Source: Quercus robur
Lineage: Eukaryota > Streptophyta > Magnoliopsida > Fagales > Fagaceae
NCBI RefSeq assembly: GCF_932294415.1
Contig: NC_065536.1
Coordinates: 54,098,354 to 54,162,353, forward strand
Length of the DNA: 64,000 nucleotides
Direction: 5' to 3'
The notes under the pieces were generated by a model that did no database searches, was not told the origin of the DNA, and saw only the letters and a list, made by a program, of their open reading frames with translations. Shown piece by piece: positions 31,949 through 43,706 of this stretch (its first letter is position 1; each line of letters opens with the position of its first letter). The translations under genes and the position numbers were made by a program.

Positions 31949-32400
31949 TTTTTTTTTTTTTTTTTTTCCTTCCATTCCGGCAACAACATTGCCATAAATC
32001 AATTGCCACTTTTTTTTCCCTTCCATTTCGACAATTCCATTGCCACAAATCAATTGCCACATTTTTTTTTCCTTCCATTTTGGTAACAACATTGCCACAA
32101 ATCAATTGCTATTATTTTTTTTCCTCCCATTTCGGCAATTCCATTGCCACAAATTTTTTTCCCCTTCAATTTTTGGCCTAAATCATCTTTGTTTCCCCCT
32201 CATTTTCAACAACTTCATTGCCTAAATTACTATTAAATTTCTCCCCAAGTTTTCAGCAACTTGGTTGCCACAATTCTTATTTTCTCTCTCCTCACTCCCC
32301 TGCAATTTCAGCAACTTGGTTGCCACAATTGGTTTCCCTTTCGAGCACTCTGCCTAGCACTTCAAGCACTTCAGCAAGAATTTCGATAATGAGATTACCA
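31535..32400. repeat. Right subterminal array of GGCAAY...TTGCC motifs
   Basis: Inverted counterpart of the left array: repeated TTCGGCAA or TTTTGGCAA, then CATTGCCACAA, every 40-60 bp. The poly-T spacers are longer here. Apparent ORFs such as 31782-32105 are repeat sequence. Confidence 0.7.
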
Positions 32401-32593
32401 AAATTCAAAATTTTTTTTCTCTCCTCCTATCACATCATTTATCTTTTCTCTCTTATACTTTTGTTAGAATTTCAGCAACACTTATCAAAATTTACACTCT
32501 TTCCTCAATTTTTTAAATAACTTTAAATAATACCCATATTACAAATAAACATGATTTTAGGCAACAATTGGCCAAAAAATCTCTAACATCGGG

Positions 32594-33443
32594 GTCCTTT
32601 TATAAAGAAGGAACCTTCTTGAAATATACTTTTCCCATTTTCCCTAGTAAATTGTTTTTTACTTTTGTCATCTTTCTCACTAGCCCACCTCTCATTATTC
32701 TTTCTTTCTCGCTGTGAGTGCTCTCTTCTATCTCACCTTCTTCTTCTTCTTCTTTTTTGATTTTTTCCTCTCTCACACGGCCTGCCTTTTCTTCATCTGG
32801 TCAGTTCTTCATTTATTTTTTCGGTGTGTGCTCACTTCATCTTGTTCAGTTGTTCTTCATTTAGTTCTCCTCTTCTTCTTCTTTATTTTATTTATTTATT
32901 TATTTCACTTGCTCTGTTGAATCTGTTCATAACCTCTCTGTACATAGTACATACCGGCCAGATCTTGGCCAGTATTTACTGAAATGTCCGAAACGGTCCA
33001 GAATGGGCCGAAATTTTATCCGAGGTGGAATTATCGTTCCAGTTTGGAAACGCTTGGATGACACCGTGTGAAAAAAAAATCCAATTGTTCATATTTTCAA
33101 TCCTTTAAAAATAATAGAAAATTTACACTTTACTATCTAAATTATACTCCGAATGCGCCTTGTACTCTTAACTTTAGTTTTTCATCCCAATTTAGAATGG
33201 TAAAACATAATTATCCCAATAATTTTTACACAACTAGAAACTCTTTTGGCTAAACAAAGACCAAATTATACTAATGGGAACGGGTCAATGGCATATTTTT
33301 AGACGGAGACAGACAGTGAAATTTGAAAAACATTAGTGGGTACCATAATATTCTCCTGTCTCTATGCTTCTGGTGATCCTTTTTTGTGTCAAAAAAGTTT
33401 ATCTCATTCAGCTAAAAAAAAGTTAATATCTTTTGTGTCTCTC
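32594..33443. other. Upstream region of the GDSL gene
   Basis: No coding sequence. It holds pyrimidine-rich stretches (CTTCTTCTT near 32738), a TTTA repeat near 32887-32905, and a GC-richer block at about 32955-33060 with GGCCAGATCTTGGCC and CCGAAACGGTCC that looks like a transposon fragment of unidentified class. The proximal promoter lies in the last 300 bases; I cannot pick a certain TATA box. Confidence 0.45.
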
Positions 33444-35749
33444 ATGGAGCCTCAGTACTCCTTATATGTCGTTATCTTTGCTGGCCTGGTAATCTCATTG
33501 GCATTACTACCAAATCCTACCACAGCCTTATCCAAATGCAGTTTTCCGGCCATATTCAACTTTGGTGACTCAAATTCAGACACCGGTGGTTTGTCAGCGG
33601 CATTCGGACAAGCTCCGCCGCCCAATGGGGAAACATTTTTTCACACTCCATCTGGACGGTATTCTGATGGCCGTCTTGTAATTGATTTCATAGGTACTTC
33701 CATTTCTATCTCTTTCTTAATGTTCTCATTTTTTTTTTCTTTTTTTTTTTTTGTGTGGAAGCACATGTACATATCCATTATGTAGAAAATACATGATAAA
33801 AGATTATAATCCGAGGAGAGTGCCCTTTATCCTCTTCCTCCACATTAGACTTGGCACATATCTTAGAAATATCATTTGTTGTACCAAAATAAGCTAAAAC
33901 CCTTCTTCTTCTTTTTTTTTTTCATTCTCTTTAGTCATTGATCCTTGAACTTTACACCCCCCCCCCCCCCCCTGAAAGAAGCTATGTTTGTGGAAAATGG
34001 CAGCTTAAGTATATTAGCTGTCCATGCTTGTATTTATAGAAGTATCAATATACAAGTGATAAATATCACTAAAGAATGTGATAATTACAAGTAAAAGGAA
34101 AAGATAAAGATAAACTTTACAATCATGATTACACCTATCTAGCATAATACTAATCTACTGGTATGGACTGCAATCTGGTGTTGGCTACAATCTTAGCCTG
34201 ATTATCATCTCTAACAAACTTGATTTTATCTTTACTGGTTATGCTAACACCCCCCCCCCCCCAAAAAAAAAAAAAGAGAAAATAATATAATTTTATAACT
34301 AATTGGTATTTTCATTTTCTTGTTTCTTTTTTGGTTAAGAAATTAAGATGGAAGTCAAAAGTATGCTTAATTTGGAGGACCAAGTGTAGCATGTTAGTTC
34401 TAATTGTATGAGAAACACTGTTTGTTGATTTTCAGCGGAAAGCTATGGGTTACCGTATCTCAGTGCTTTTCTGGACTCGCTGGGTTCAAACTTTAGCCAT
34501 GGAGCCAATTTTGCAACTGCTGGAGCAACAATTAGACCTCAGAACACAACAATGGCACAAAGTGGATATAGTCCCATTTCATTAGATGTGCAGTCTGTTC
34601 AATTCTCAGATTTTCACAGAAGATCCCAAATATTCAACAAACAAGGTGACTCCCATCCCATGTTAATTATTGTTGTTTCTTTTCTTACATATATCATTTT
34701 TGTGCACAATGCCACAAACTTTGATTGTCATATTGGTGTTGAAATTGAAATGGGATTGTTTCAAAATCTGGAACAGGAGGGTTCTTTGAGAAATTGTTAC
34801 CAAAGGGGGATTATTTTTCTCAAGCTCTGTACACATTTGACATTGGCCAAAATGATCTTACTGCTGGTTACAAACTCAACATGACTACTGAAGAAGTTAA
34901 GGCATATGTTCCTGATGTATTGGGCCAGTTCTCAAATGCCATTAAGGTAATACAAATTCACAACAATCACTTCAAAAAAAATTTGGTACACACCTTGATG
35001 ATTATGTTACATGCAGAAAATATATGGTGAAGGTGGAAGAATATTTTGGGTACACAACACAGGCCCAGTGGGCTGCCTTCCATACGTTATGGACCGCTTT
35101 CTTATCACGGCGGGCCAAATAGATAAATATGGCTGTGTCAGTCCATTCAATGATGTGGCCCAATATTTCAACCTCAGATTAAAAGAAGCTGTAGCCCAAC
35201 TCAGGAAAGATCTTCCGGAGGCAACAATCACCTATGTTGATGTCTACTCAGTGAAGTACACCCTCATTGCCCAAGCCAAAAAACATGGTACTTCCTTGCA
35301 TCCTTTTTACACTAGTGGATTTGATTTAATTTGATAAATAAATAAATTCCTGGGCTAATGGATAAAATTATCGTGACTATTGGTAAAATTATGTACGTGG
35401 ATAATTTTATTAATCTTCACGTAATGAGTTTAAGAAGTTTCTCGTAAACTGTATATGAATTTTTTTTCTTGGTGAATTTGAAGGATTCGAGAACCCTTTT
35501 GTGGCATGTTGTGGTCATGGTGGGAAATATAATTACAACCGGTTCTTGAAGTGTGGGGCCAAGAAGACTGTAGATGGCAAAGAGATTGTGATTTCAAATT
35601 CGTGCAAAGATCCATCGGTTCGGATTAATTGGGATGGGACCCATTTCACCGAGGCCGCTAACAAATGGATATTCAACCAAATAGCTAATGGCTCATTTTC
35701 GGACCCACCCATTTCGTTGGAAATGGCCTGTCATAGAATGGACCACTAA
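33444..35749 (+). CDS. GDSL esterase/lipase, FXG1-like, five exons
   Basis: Exons 33444-33693, 34436-34645, 34777-34946, 35017-35287 and 35484-35749, all with GT-AG borders and matching phases, give about 388 residues. The N-terminus MEPQYSLYVVIFAGLVISLA is a signal peptide. Block I FNFGDSNSDTGG carries the nucleophile Ser, block II is GANFATAGAT, block III GQND, and block V DGTHFTEA carries the catalytic Asp and His. Length and exon pattern suit plant GDSL hydrolases. The closest relative I recall is Arabidopsis FXG1 (At1g67830), reported as an apoplastic alpha-fucosidase acting on xyloglucan oligosaccharides. Substrate here is inferred, and generic esterase is the alternative. It lies just right of the MULE, which may affect its promoter. 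Confidence 0.93.
33960..34275. repeat. Homopolymer runs in GDSL intron 1
   Basis: Runs of C at about 33957-33972 and 34252-34262, the latter followed by an A-run. They lie within the longest intron (33694-34435). No other feature. Confidence 0.6.
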
Positions 35750-36097
35750 AACATTCTTTCTCTGTTTTTTATTTTTTATTTTGGGTCAATGAAACCTTTT
35801 TCTTAACCTTTTTATTTTGGAAAGACAGGAGGGAACATCCTTTTGATTTGGAATCCTGTAAGGCTAAATTATTGGGCCCACGTGTGTGTTTGGTACCATC
35901 TAAGCTAGGTTTTTGGAAACTTTACCCTTTTTTTTTTTTCTCACTTTCTCAAAATATATGTATACTCCAACACAAAAGTTAAAACTGTTCTCAAACGAAC
36001 ACGAGAATATCAGGAATGTATCTCCAAATAAATAATTAATTTTACTTGAAATTTTAGAACTTAAAAAAATATGATTCGGTGTTTATCCAATAACTTA
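35750..36097. other. GDSL 3' flank (duplicated unit A)
   Basis: Contains GACAGGAGGGAACATCCTTTTGA at about 35825. This is shared with 40343 and, in decayed form, 10013, so the flank belongs to the duplicated block. No gene. Confidence 0.55.
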
Positions 36098-36613
36098 TTC
36101 ATTCCTATAGAAAAAGTCTTTCCCCTTCTCACATTAGGTGTGGACCTTTGTGTAATTCAATAACTTATTCATCCCTCTATAAGGGGTTTTCTCCCTCTCA
36201 CATTAGGTGTGGACCCTTGTGTGAGAGGAGGGAAGACTTCTCTCCTAAGAACAAATAATTTCTAGTGTTATTCTCGTCTTATAAGTTAGTCCCTCCTTTG
36301 CCTTTTCTTTCAAGTAGCCCATTGTGCATTATGTATCTTGCTATCAAATAAATTATTCATTCCTATAGAAGGAGTCTTCCCCCTTCTCACATTAGGTGTG
36401 GACCTTTGTGTAATCCAATAACTTATTCATCCCTCTAGAAGGAGTCTTCCCCCTCTCACATAAGGTGTGGACCCTTGTGTGAGAGGAGGGAGGACTTCTC
36501 TCCTAAGAACGAATAATTTCTTGTGTTATTCTCGTCTTATAAGTTAGTCTCTCCTTTGCCTTTTCTTTCAAGTAGTCCATTGTGCATTATGTATCTTGCT
36601 ATCAAATAAGATG
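36098..36613. repeat. Tandem duplication, 258-bp unit, 2 copies
   Basis: ATTCCTATAG occurs at 36101 and 36359. Following text, including TCTCACATTAGGTGTGGACC, GTGTGAGAGGAGGGA and GTGCATTATGTATCTTGCTATC, is repeated at the same spacing. Unit B has one related copy at about 41060-41215. Confidence 0.9.
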
Positions 36614-36737
36614 ACTCATTCAAAGATGAACAATGGTTCATGAAAACATATAGAATCATTGCTATGCAAGTACTTACAAGCGTTTATTGATAATAAGAAT
36701 TCGAAAAGAGTGTTGAAAATTAGTATCCACCAAATAT

Positions 36738-36845
36738 CAAGGGTTAGCACAATTGGTTGAGGATCATGTCTCATGATTATGAGGTCACTAGTTTAAAACT
36801 CTTATTCTTTTGGGCTAGAACTCACTTAAAAATAAAATAAAATGC
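36738..36845 (+). mobile_element. tRNA-derived SINE-like element
   Basis: GGGTTAGCACAATTGGTTGAGG fits a Pol III A box. About 40 bases later, GGTCACTAGTTTAAAACTC fits a degenerate B box. An A-rich AAATAAAATAAAATG tail follows. A diverged copy is present in unit B at 41755-41840, so it predates that duplication. Confidence 0.55.
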
Positions 36846-37457
36846 AATTTTTTTCACTTAAACATGAGGACAATATTTTAATCCCTCAATTTTAAAATGT
36901 TCGATTTTGGTTGTTTAAAATGTAACAATTTAGTCTATTCATCTATTTTCCTATTTACATGACTTACAGTATGTTGAGGCCCCATATAAAATGCAATTAA
37001 AATCAAACTGACTATATTTAAGGAGACCTAAGATTTGAATCTATGCTCTCCAAAATTGCTAGTGAACTAAGAGGCTCTTGGCTAGTTTAATTTTATTATT
37101 ATGACAGACTTGCCTAATACAAGTTCCCATTCCGAAATTCCCCCTTGTTCTCTGAGTAGTTTTAGGAACAAATTTTCTAGAGAGAAAGAGAGAGATTTAT
37201 AACTTATTAACTTTTAAATTTAAATTTTATGAATATATACCTTTAAACAGTAAATAACTAAAATTATGGAGAAACTTGAGTATAATAATAAATCAAAATT
37301 AAATTGTAATGAACTCCTATTAAGTTAAATTTTGTGGATTTCCTATATATATAAACAGGATCATATCAACCAATTAAGCATAATTTTTCCCATAAAAAAA
37401 TTAAGCATAAATTTTCACAAAAAAGTTATCAAAATAAGGCTTAATTAAAATAAACCT
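36846..37457. other. Duplicated flank of unit A, with a second SINE-like relic
   Basis: Aligns with 41885-42800. On the minus strand near 37090-37000, AAGAGCCTCTTAGTTCACTAG followed by GATTCAAATC resembles A and B boxes of a tRNA-derived SINE. No gene. Confidence 0.45.
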
Positions 37458-37655
37458 TTTTTTTTTTTGAGATGTGGGCTATCCATCCATTGTGGATGGG
37501 GGTGCTCTTTAACCCAAGGGAAAGGGGCATGCAAAATATTGACTCCATATTTGACAAATCAACATATTAACCACATCTCATCTAGGCAATCTTAGCATAC
37601 ATCCAACCATTTTAATGCCCCAACTTGGCTACAAGCTTACGTTATTAAGCTCGGC
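37458..37655 (-). mobile_element. Short retroposon with 16-bp target duplication
   Basis: A 198-bp insert starts with a T-run (a poly(A) tail on the minus strand). It is flanked by TAATTAAAATAAACCT at 37442-37457 and 37656-37671. Unit B has a single diverged target copy without insert near 42820-42836. I see no convincing A or B box, so it could be a truncated SINE or another LINE-mobilised RNA. Confidence 0.75.
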
Positions 37656-37671
37656 TAATTAAAATAAACCT

Positions 37672-40013
37672 AATTCAAAGAATGTGCTAGTTTTTTTTTT
37701 TTTTTTTTTGCTAACAAAGAACGTGCTAGTTGATTGGAATATGAGATTATAAAAGATGTTGCATGGTGCTCATATTGTTATCTTTTATGACCTTATATAG
37801 TAGAATAATTACAATTCTATTTAAATGTTTACTCAATTGTTTTACATATTGATGATTTTACATGGAATTAATTTTGCTTGGTTTGTTTTTTAATCTTACC
37901 TCCCCTTCAGGCCTTCACTGGACTCACTTCAAAACAAATTGATCCTACAATTTTATCTAAGAGGTGGCAAGAGAATCTAATATGAGCAATGAATCCATAA
38001 ACAAAGGAACAATATATCCATGCATTATATACTAAAAAAGAGAGTTCAAATTTGATAAAGACATGGTGTAAAAGTCTAGTTCTACACCCTCCAATCAAAT
38101 CCAATCAAATGATGTCACATCAGACTTTTCCAAATATAATAATACACATCAACACAGTTTATCAATCCCATTAAAATCCATATATTCTAATATCAAAAAA
38201 TAAAAACAAAATTGGATCTTTAACTGTGAATGCGGGATTTGCCAACACCACCTTATGCGACATGGCGGAGCAAGAAATTTTGTTATTAGAAGACTAGAAT
38301 ATGAGCACGCGCAACTTTAGATTAAAAAAGTTACCTTTTTTTTTTCTTTTTTTTTTTTCTTTTTTTTTTTCTTTTTTTTTGTGGGTGCGGGCGGGGCACA
38401 AAGGCGGGGGGCACAAAAACCATACTAGAGTTAAAATGAAGTGATTTTACTTCATTGACCCTATTCTTAAATTTTTTTTTTAAGACTTGATAAGGTGTGT
38501 GTGGGTACTATGGGATAGTAGAAAATTCAATCACAAACCTCTTCCTCTAATTAAGGTATTTAATTTGTTAGAGTCATATTTTTATGTAATTGACCAATTC
38601 TATGACAAAACACACTTTACTTATATTTGGGTATATCTAAGTGGATTCAAGAATATCATGATGTACTTTGAAGAAGTTTTTCACGTGATAGTATTGAAGA
38701 CATGAAGAATGCATAAAGAAACAAGTGGTTAAAAGCTAAAAATTGGGATCTTGACACCTAGCTCGACAACTTTGATCTATCGAGATTTAATGAACTTTGA
38801 TACTTGGTTTGATACCTCTTGATCTATAGGAATACGAGATTTCAAAATATAGCCTGCAATGTCTTATTCTAATTGGCTCTTTATTTATGGGTTTGTGTAA
38901 ACCTAATAGGAATAGGAGAGTCCATTTAAAAGGCTCATTAAGCTCCTATTCAAATAAGGTGGTAGAGAAAGAAAACCCTAACCCTAGAGAGTTTCATAAG
39001 ACTTTCTTTTGAAATCCTAACCTCCACCTTTTGAACTTATGAGTTCAGAAAACAAAAGAAATAGATCTTGCTGTCACTCTTGTGCGCCTTTGGGTTCTAT
39101 ACCAAGCAAAGTCTCTAGTACCAACAATTAAAGATCTTATTGGTGTTTTCATGTGAAGTTGCTTCAAATCAACTACAACAATAAAATAAGGTTGTTGTGG
39201 AGTTAGTTACTTATTGGAGATTCGTGCAAAACTGTTAGACACAAATTGGAGATCTGTACAAAGGGAAGAAGTCTTCTACATGATCAAGTCCAATTGGGGA
39301 TTGGAGCAAAAGTTTAATTGTAGGTTAGTATTTTAAGATAGGCCTAGTAGTAATAAGATTCCTTATACTTGTAACCACTTGTTCTTGATTACTGGATTCT
39401 TGAGAGTGGAGACATGAAATTCATTCAGTGGGTTTTTGCCTTAATTTCCGCTACAGTCTAGATTAAAATTGTAATTTGTTGGTGCCTCCATGATATTGCA
39501 TGTAATTTGACCTGATTAAACAACTTGGTTAATTGAATTAATAACTAGGATCAATCTATAACCTAACATAATTGAATTCATTAGTTATTCTATTCTGCTG
39601 TTATTCTTTCTTAAATTAAGTTATTTGCTTGATTTTTGTTCCTAAGGTTGTCCTTGAAAATGTATACCACTTAGCTAGTCAGGCTACTAATGTGCCAACT
39701 CATGTTTGTTGGCCTCATATGTCTCCTGTTGTTTCTTAACTGTTTGTATTTCTTCCTTTTCTGGTATTTAAAAAAAAAAAAAAAAAAGTAATTTGCTCGA
39801 GGGTTAATGAGAGGTTAAATAATTTACATTTCTTATATAAACAAATCACATAATTCATTAAATAGGAAATATGAATAAAAGTACGTTTGAATGATTTTAT
39901 CAATTGTCACGTAATACTAATGAGTTTAAGAAATTTTCCTCCAAACTTTCAAACTAGTTTAATAATAAATTTTTTCCTTAATATGATTTTATTTTTTCTT
40001 GGTGAATTTGAAG
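37672..40013. other. End of unit A, unclassified repeat, then intron 4 relic of unit B
   Basis: Bases 37700 to about 38060 match 42880-43100, the end of the duplicated block. A T-rich and G-rich stretch lies at 38335-38410. About 38600-39500 reads like the non-coding end of a degraded retrotransposon; I could not place its boundaries or family. From about 39800 the sequence matches GDSL intron 4 (compare 35395-35480 and 2160-2540). No gene is supported. Confidence 0.4.
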
Positions 40014-40235
40014 GATTCGAGAACCCTTTTGTGGCATGTTGTGGTCATGGTGGGAAATATAATTTCAACCGGTTCATGAAGTGTGGGCCAAGAAGAATCA
40101 TATAGATGGCAAAGAGATTGTGATTTCAAATACTTGCAAAGACCCATCGGTTGGATATTCAACCAAATAGTTAATGGTTCATTTTCGGACCCACCCATTT
40201 CATTGGAAATGGCCTGTCATGGAATGGACCACTAA
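40014..40235 (+). pseudogene. GDSL exon 5 fragment (downstream duplicate)
   Basis: Begins after an intact-looking acceptor (AATTTGAAG) with GFENPFVACCGHGGKYNFNRF. It is frameshifted soon after, at the GCGAAG-equivalent codons. An internal deletion between CCATCGGTT and GGATATTC removes the block with catalytic Asp and His (DGTHF). The final codons and stop TAA (40233) remain. Exons 1-4 are absent, so no product is expected. Confidence 0.9.
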
Positions 40236-41262
40236 ATCACTTGCAACAACATTCTGTGTGTGTGTATGTTTTTTTTTTTTTTTTTGGGGTTAAAGAAACT
40301 TTTTTCTTAGCCATTTTATTTTGGAAAGAACTTTGCACAAGACAGGAGGGAACATCCTTTTGACATGGCATCGTGTAAGGTTGAATTATTGGGCGCATTT
40401 TCGGCTTAGACTAGCATTCAAGCATTCATCCCTGTCCCTCAGTTTTCATTTTTGGCTAAATAAACTTTTGTTTGAATCCATTTGGCCATGTAAAACTTGA
40501 ATAATTCAGGTTACTTGCATGTGAGAGGCCTCCTATAATGGGACATCTATAGTCTTATTTACCAAATATCTTTCATCTTTTGGATTTTTTTTTTTTTAAA
40601 AGAAAATTCCAACTTATAGCATTCACTCATTATAATAGTTTTTTGTTATCAGATCAAGACACCTATTGATTTTTTATGTAAGCAGTGATTGAACCCCAAA
40701 TCTCTTATTCAACCATTAGAGAACAATATTGAAAGCTGGATGGTCAAAAAATTATCAACCTTACCATACTTAATGAGATGGATGCATATCACTTTATATT
40801 TCAATATATCAATCTTGATAGACAAACAAAACCACACATTTTTTTACAGAATAGAAATCTCTAAGATATGCAAACTTCTTTTTAAAATTGACATGGATTT
40901 ACTACTGCTACGCCTTTTTTGGCAAGAGTTTCTGTCACACGTAGAATACTATTGTTCATTCGGTGTCAACTTTAGAAATTATTCCTTCATATAGGAGGTG
41001 GCAAGATTTTCTGTCAGATGTAGAATATCATTGTTCATTTGGTGTTAATTCTAGAAATTATTCCTTCATATTTGAGGAGTCTTCCCTCCTCTCGCAAAGG
41101 GTGTAGGTCTTGTGTGAGAGGAGGGATGAATTCTTCCGTAAGAATGAATAATAATATCTTGTTTTATCATCACATTTTGAGCTAGTCTCTCCTTTGCCTT
41201 TTCTTCATATTAACTCATTCAAAAATTGAATAATTGTACTTGGAAACATATAAAATCATTGT
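40236..41262. other. Duplicated unit B flank
   Basis: Matches 10668-11080 and 35750-36650 in parts. An 80-bp tandem repeat (CTGTCACACGTAGAATACTATTG and variant) lies at about 40920-41077. No gene. Confidence 0.5.
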
Positions 41263-41648
41263 TGTAAGGACCAGATTTGAAATCTTAGCCCAAGGTATGA
41301 ATGGACTTAGGCCCAAAAAACCCAAAACAATGAATTTGTAGAGAATGAGTTAGAAAACTGGGCTTTAGTTAACCAAACAACAAGTCAGGTAGGTTTGATG
41401 ACAAAATGAAACACTGTAACAATCTAGAACCAAACTTGTAACCTTGCCTAAGAACATTAAATAAGAGCCGTTTTTTCTTCAGTTTACACTTGTATATTTT
41501 CATTCTTTTGTCATCAAACTTACCTGACTTGTTGTTTGATTAACTAAACCCAGTTTTCTAACCCATTCTTTACAAATTCACTGTTTTTGGCTTTTTGGGC
41601 CTAAGTGCATTCATATCTTAGGCTAGGATTTCAAATCTGGTCCTTACA
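41263..41648. mobile_element. Palindromic foldback with LTR-like ends, TSD ATTGT
   Basis: A 386-bp insert begins TGTAAGGACCAGATTTGAAATC and ends with the exact inverse, GATTTCAAATCTGGTCCTTACA. Arms of about 140-155 bp are inverted (41263-41418 and 41512-41648) around a 93-bp centre. ATTGT flanks both sides (41258-41262, 41649-41653). Unit A shows the empty site near 36660. Arm text (GGCCCAAA, CAATGAATTTGTAGAGA) resembles the beginning of the Gypsy LTRs in this window, so it looks like two LTR heads joined in inverted order. Confidence 0.85.
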
Positions 41649-41653
41649 ATTGT

Positions 41654-41916
41654 TAAGCGAGTTTGTATAAGAATTTATTGATAATAAGAATTTGAAGAGT
41701 GTTGAAATATATAGCATCCACCAAAAGATCAAAGTTGTGCAATTTAAATCCCATGGGATAGCACATTCAGTTAAGAATCATGTCTTATTTCTCATGAATA
41801 TGAGGTCACTAGTTAAAATTTCCCATTTTCTCTTTTTTTTTTTTTTTTTTGAGGGGCTAGAACTCACTAAAAAAAAAAAGAAAAAAAAAAGGGTAAAATA
41901 CAAAATTGAACTGACC

Positions 41917-41952
<36 letters not shown>

Positions 41953-43706
41953 ATGAACCAAAATTGAGACGATCCTATATTTTAGGGGACCTTATTTTTG
42001 GGATTCGAACCCAAGCTCTCCAAAAACGCCATCAAACTAAAAGGCTCTTGACTAGTTTAATGTTAATTATTATGACTGACTCGCCTAATTTAGGTTGCCA
42101 ATCCAAAATTTCTCCTTGTTCTCTAAAAGCAGTTCTAGGAACAAATTTTCCCTCAGAACTCTTGAATGGAGACACTCACAGGCTATAGAGATAGGGGAAT
42201 GGGGGGACCCCGCCCCAAAAATTGGCCTTGCCCCCCACTACTCATTTTATATTGATCTCCATGTGGTCACTCTATATTGATCTTCAGGATAGGCCCCCCA
42301 ACCCCTCATTTTATTTTTATTTTTTATGAATTTTTTTTTTTTTTGATGAAAAACCAACCCCTCATTTTAAATACCCAAAAGCCACATCTCTATCATAAAA
42401 CCTAATCTATTTGTCTTTTAATTTCCAGTTAACATTACAAGTCACATATAAACATAACATTAAAAACATAATCCCTTTATAATTAATTTGTTGATATATG
42501 ATTTTCTTTATAAAATAAAAAAATAAATAATAAATAAATAAAAAAAAAGCAATCAAGAAACATGGAAAAGCTTTTTAGTTGTATTGTTATACTTTAAATG
42601 TACTTTTAATTGTGTGAATAAATACATATAATTAACTAAGATTACGGAGAAATTTGAGTATAATAATACATTTGAAATTAAATTCTAAGTCTTTCAAAAA
42701 AAAAAATTAAATTCTAATGAACTTCTATTAAGTTCAATTTTGTGAATCTTCCAATATATAAAAAAAATCGTGTCAACCAATTAAACATAATTTTCATAAA
42801 CAATTTATCAAAATATGGCTTCATTTAAAACCAACCTAATTCAACGAATAATATATTTTTTTTAAGAATCAATTCAAAGAACATACTAGTTGTTTGGAAT
42901 ATGAGATTATAAAAGGTGTTGCATTTACTGTTTATACTGTTATCTTTTATGACCTCATATAATAACATAATAATTACAACTCTATTTAAATGTTTAATCT
43001 TTAAAATGGTACTACAGTTTCTAAGGGGTGGTAAGAGAATCTAATACGAACAATGAATCAATACATAAAAGGAACAATCCACGCATGATTTGCATAAAAC
43101 ATGCAAACATCAAGTGCTTCAACCAACAAAACGAACTATATGTAAATCACGTGAAATGAGTTAATATTCATGAAAAGTCCAATCATGATTCAATGGATTA
43201 TATATCTAGAACAAAACGACAGAAAAAAACAACGGCTTATCCCATATACATAAATATATCATATGTGTACATGTTCTTATATTTGGTGCTTCGGTCACCT
43301 ATGTGAGTCTTTGTTAACTATTTTTCTTTTCGTACACAAGAACCCAAAAAAATCAAAAACAAAACACATTATAGAGCAACTCTAAATTCAGAATGGGTAA
43401 TGGAGATGGAGAATCATTGAACTAGGCAGATAAATGTGATCCCATCTGGCCTGTCCAATCATGTCCATATTATTCAATCCATTCCCAGCTGTAGCCTGTA
43501 GCTAAATACCAACTCACTTTGGGCCCTCATGTTTGGTCACTATGCTTCTAACACCAACCTTTTCTCTTTCTTTGCTTCTCTTTGTAGGAGTTCAATCCAA
43601 ATGACTACCATCCAAAATGCGTGCGATTTTATGAACATGACTGCTCAGCTCCCCCCTTTCAGTTCCTTGGTGATGACAATATGCTTATGATTATCCATAT
43701 TGATGA
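41654..43706. other. Rest of unit B and spacer before the DUF868 gene
   Basis: SINE-like relics occur at about 41755-41840 (+) and 42060-41885 (-); the latter has TTGGGTTCGAATCCC, a good B box. An (AT)n run lies at 41920-41950. A GC-rich insert absent from unit A lies at about 42185-42400. From 42600 to about 43100 the sequence matches unit A. From 43200 to 43706 I see nothing but possible 3' UTR of the DUF868 gene. Confidence 0.45.

Larger units (their letters stand above)
14077..32583. mobile_element. Palindromic Mutator-like element (MULE), interrupted by a Tat retrotransposon
   Basis: The outer ends are inverted: left GAGTCTTTTGGC at 14077, right end, read on the minus strand, GAGATTTTTTGGC from 32583. 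Flanking 10-mers TAACATCAGG (14067-14076) and TAACATCGGG (32584-32593) differ by one base, which fits a 9-10 bp MULE target duplication. Homology between arms extends inward through terminal repeat, leader and transposase N-terminal coding, to 17471 on the left and 17889 on the right, with a 417-bp single-copy spacer. The right arm is split by the LTR element 19459-30304. Without that insert the unit is about 7.7 kb. Arm identity looks near 90 percent by eye. Confidence 0.75.

Noticed and set aside
31782-32105. Lys/Glu-rich ORF with repeated CGNVV-like words
   Set aside because: It is translation of the MULE subterminal repeats and poly-T spacers.
38600-39600. Possible Copia LTR or element end
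   Set aside because: Some phrases look familiar, but I could not find TG...CA ends or a target duplication; left as unclassified spacer.
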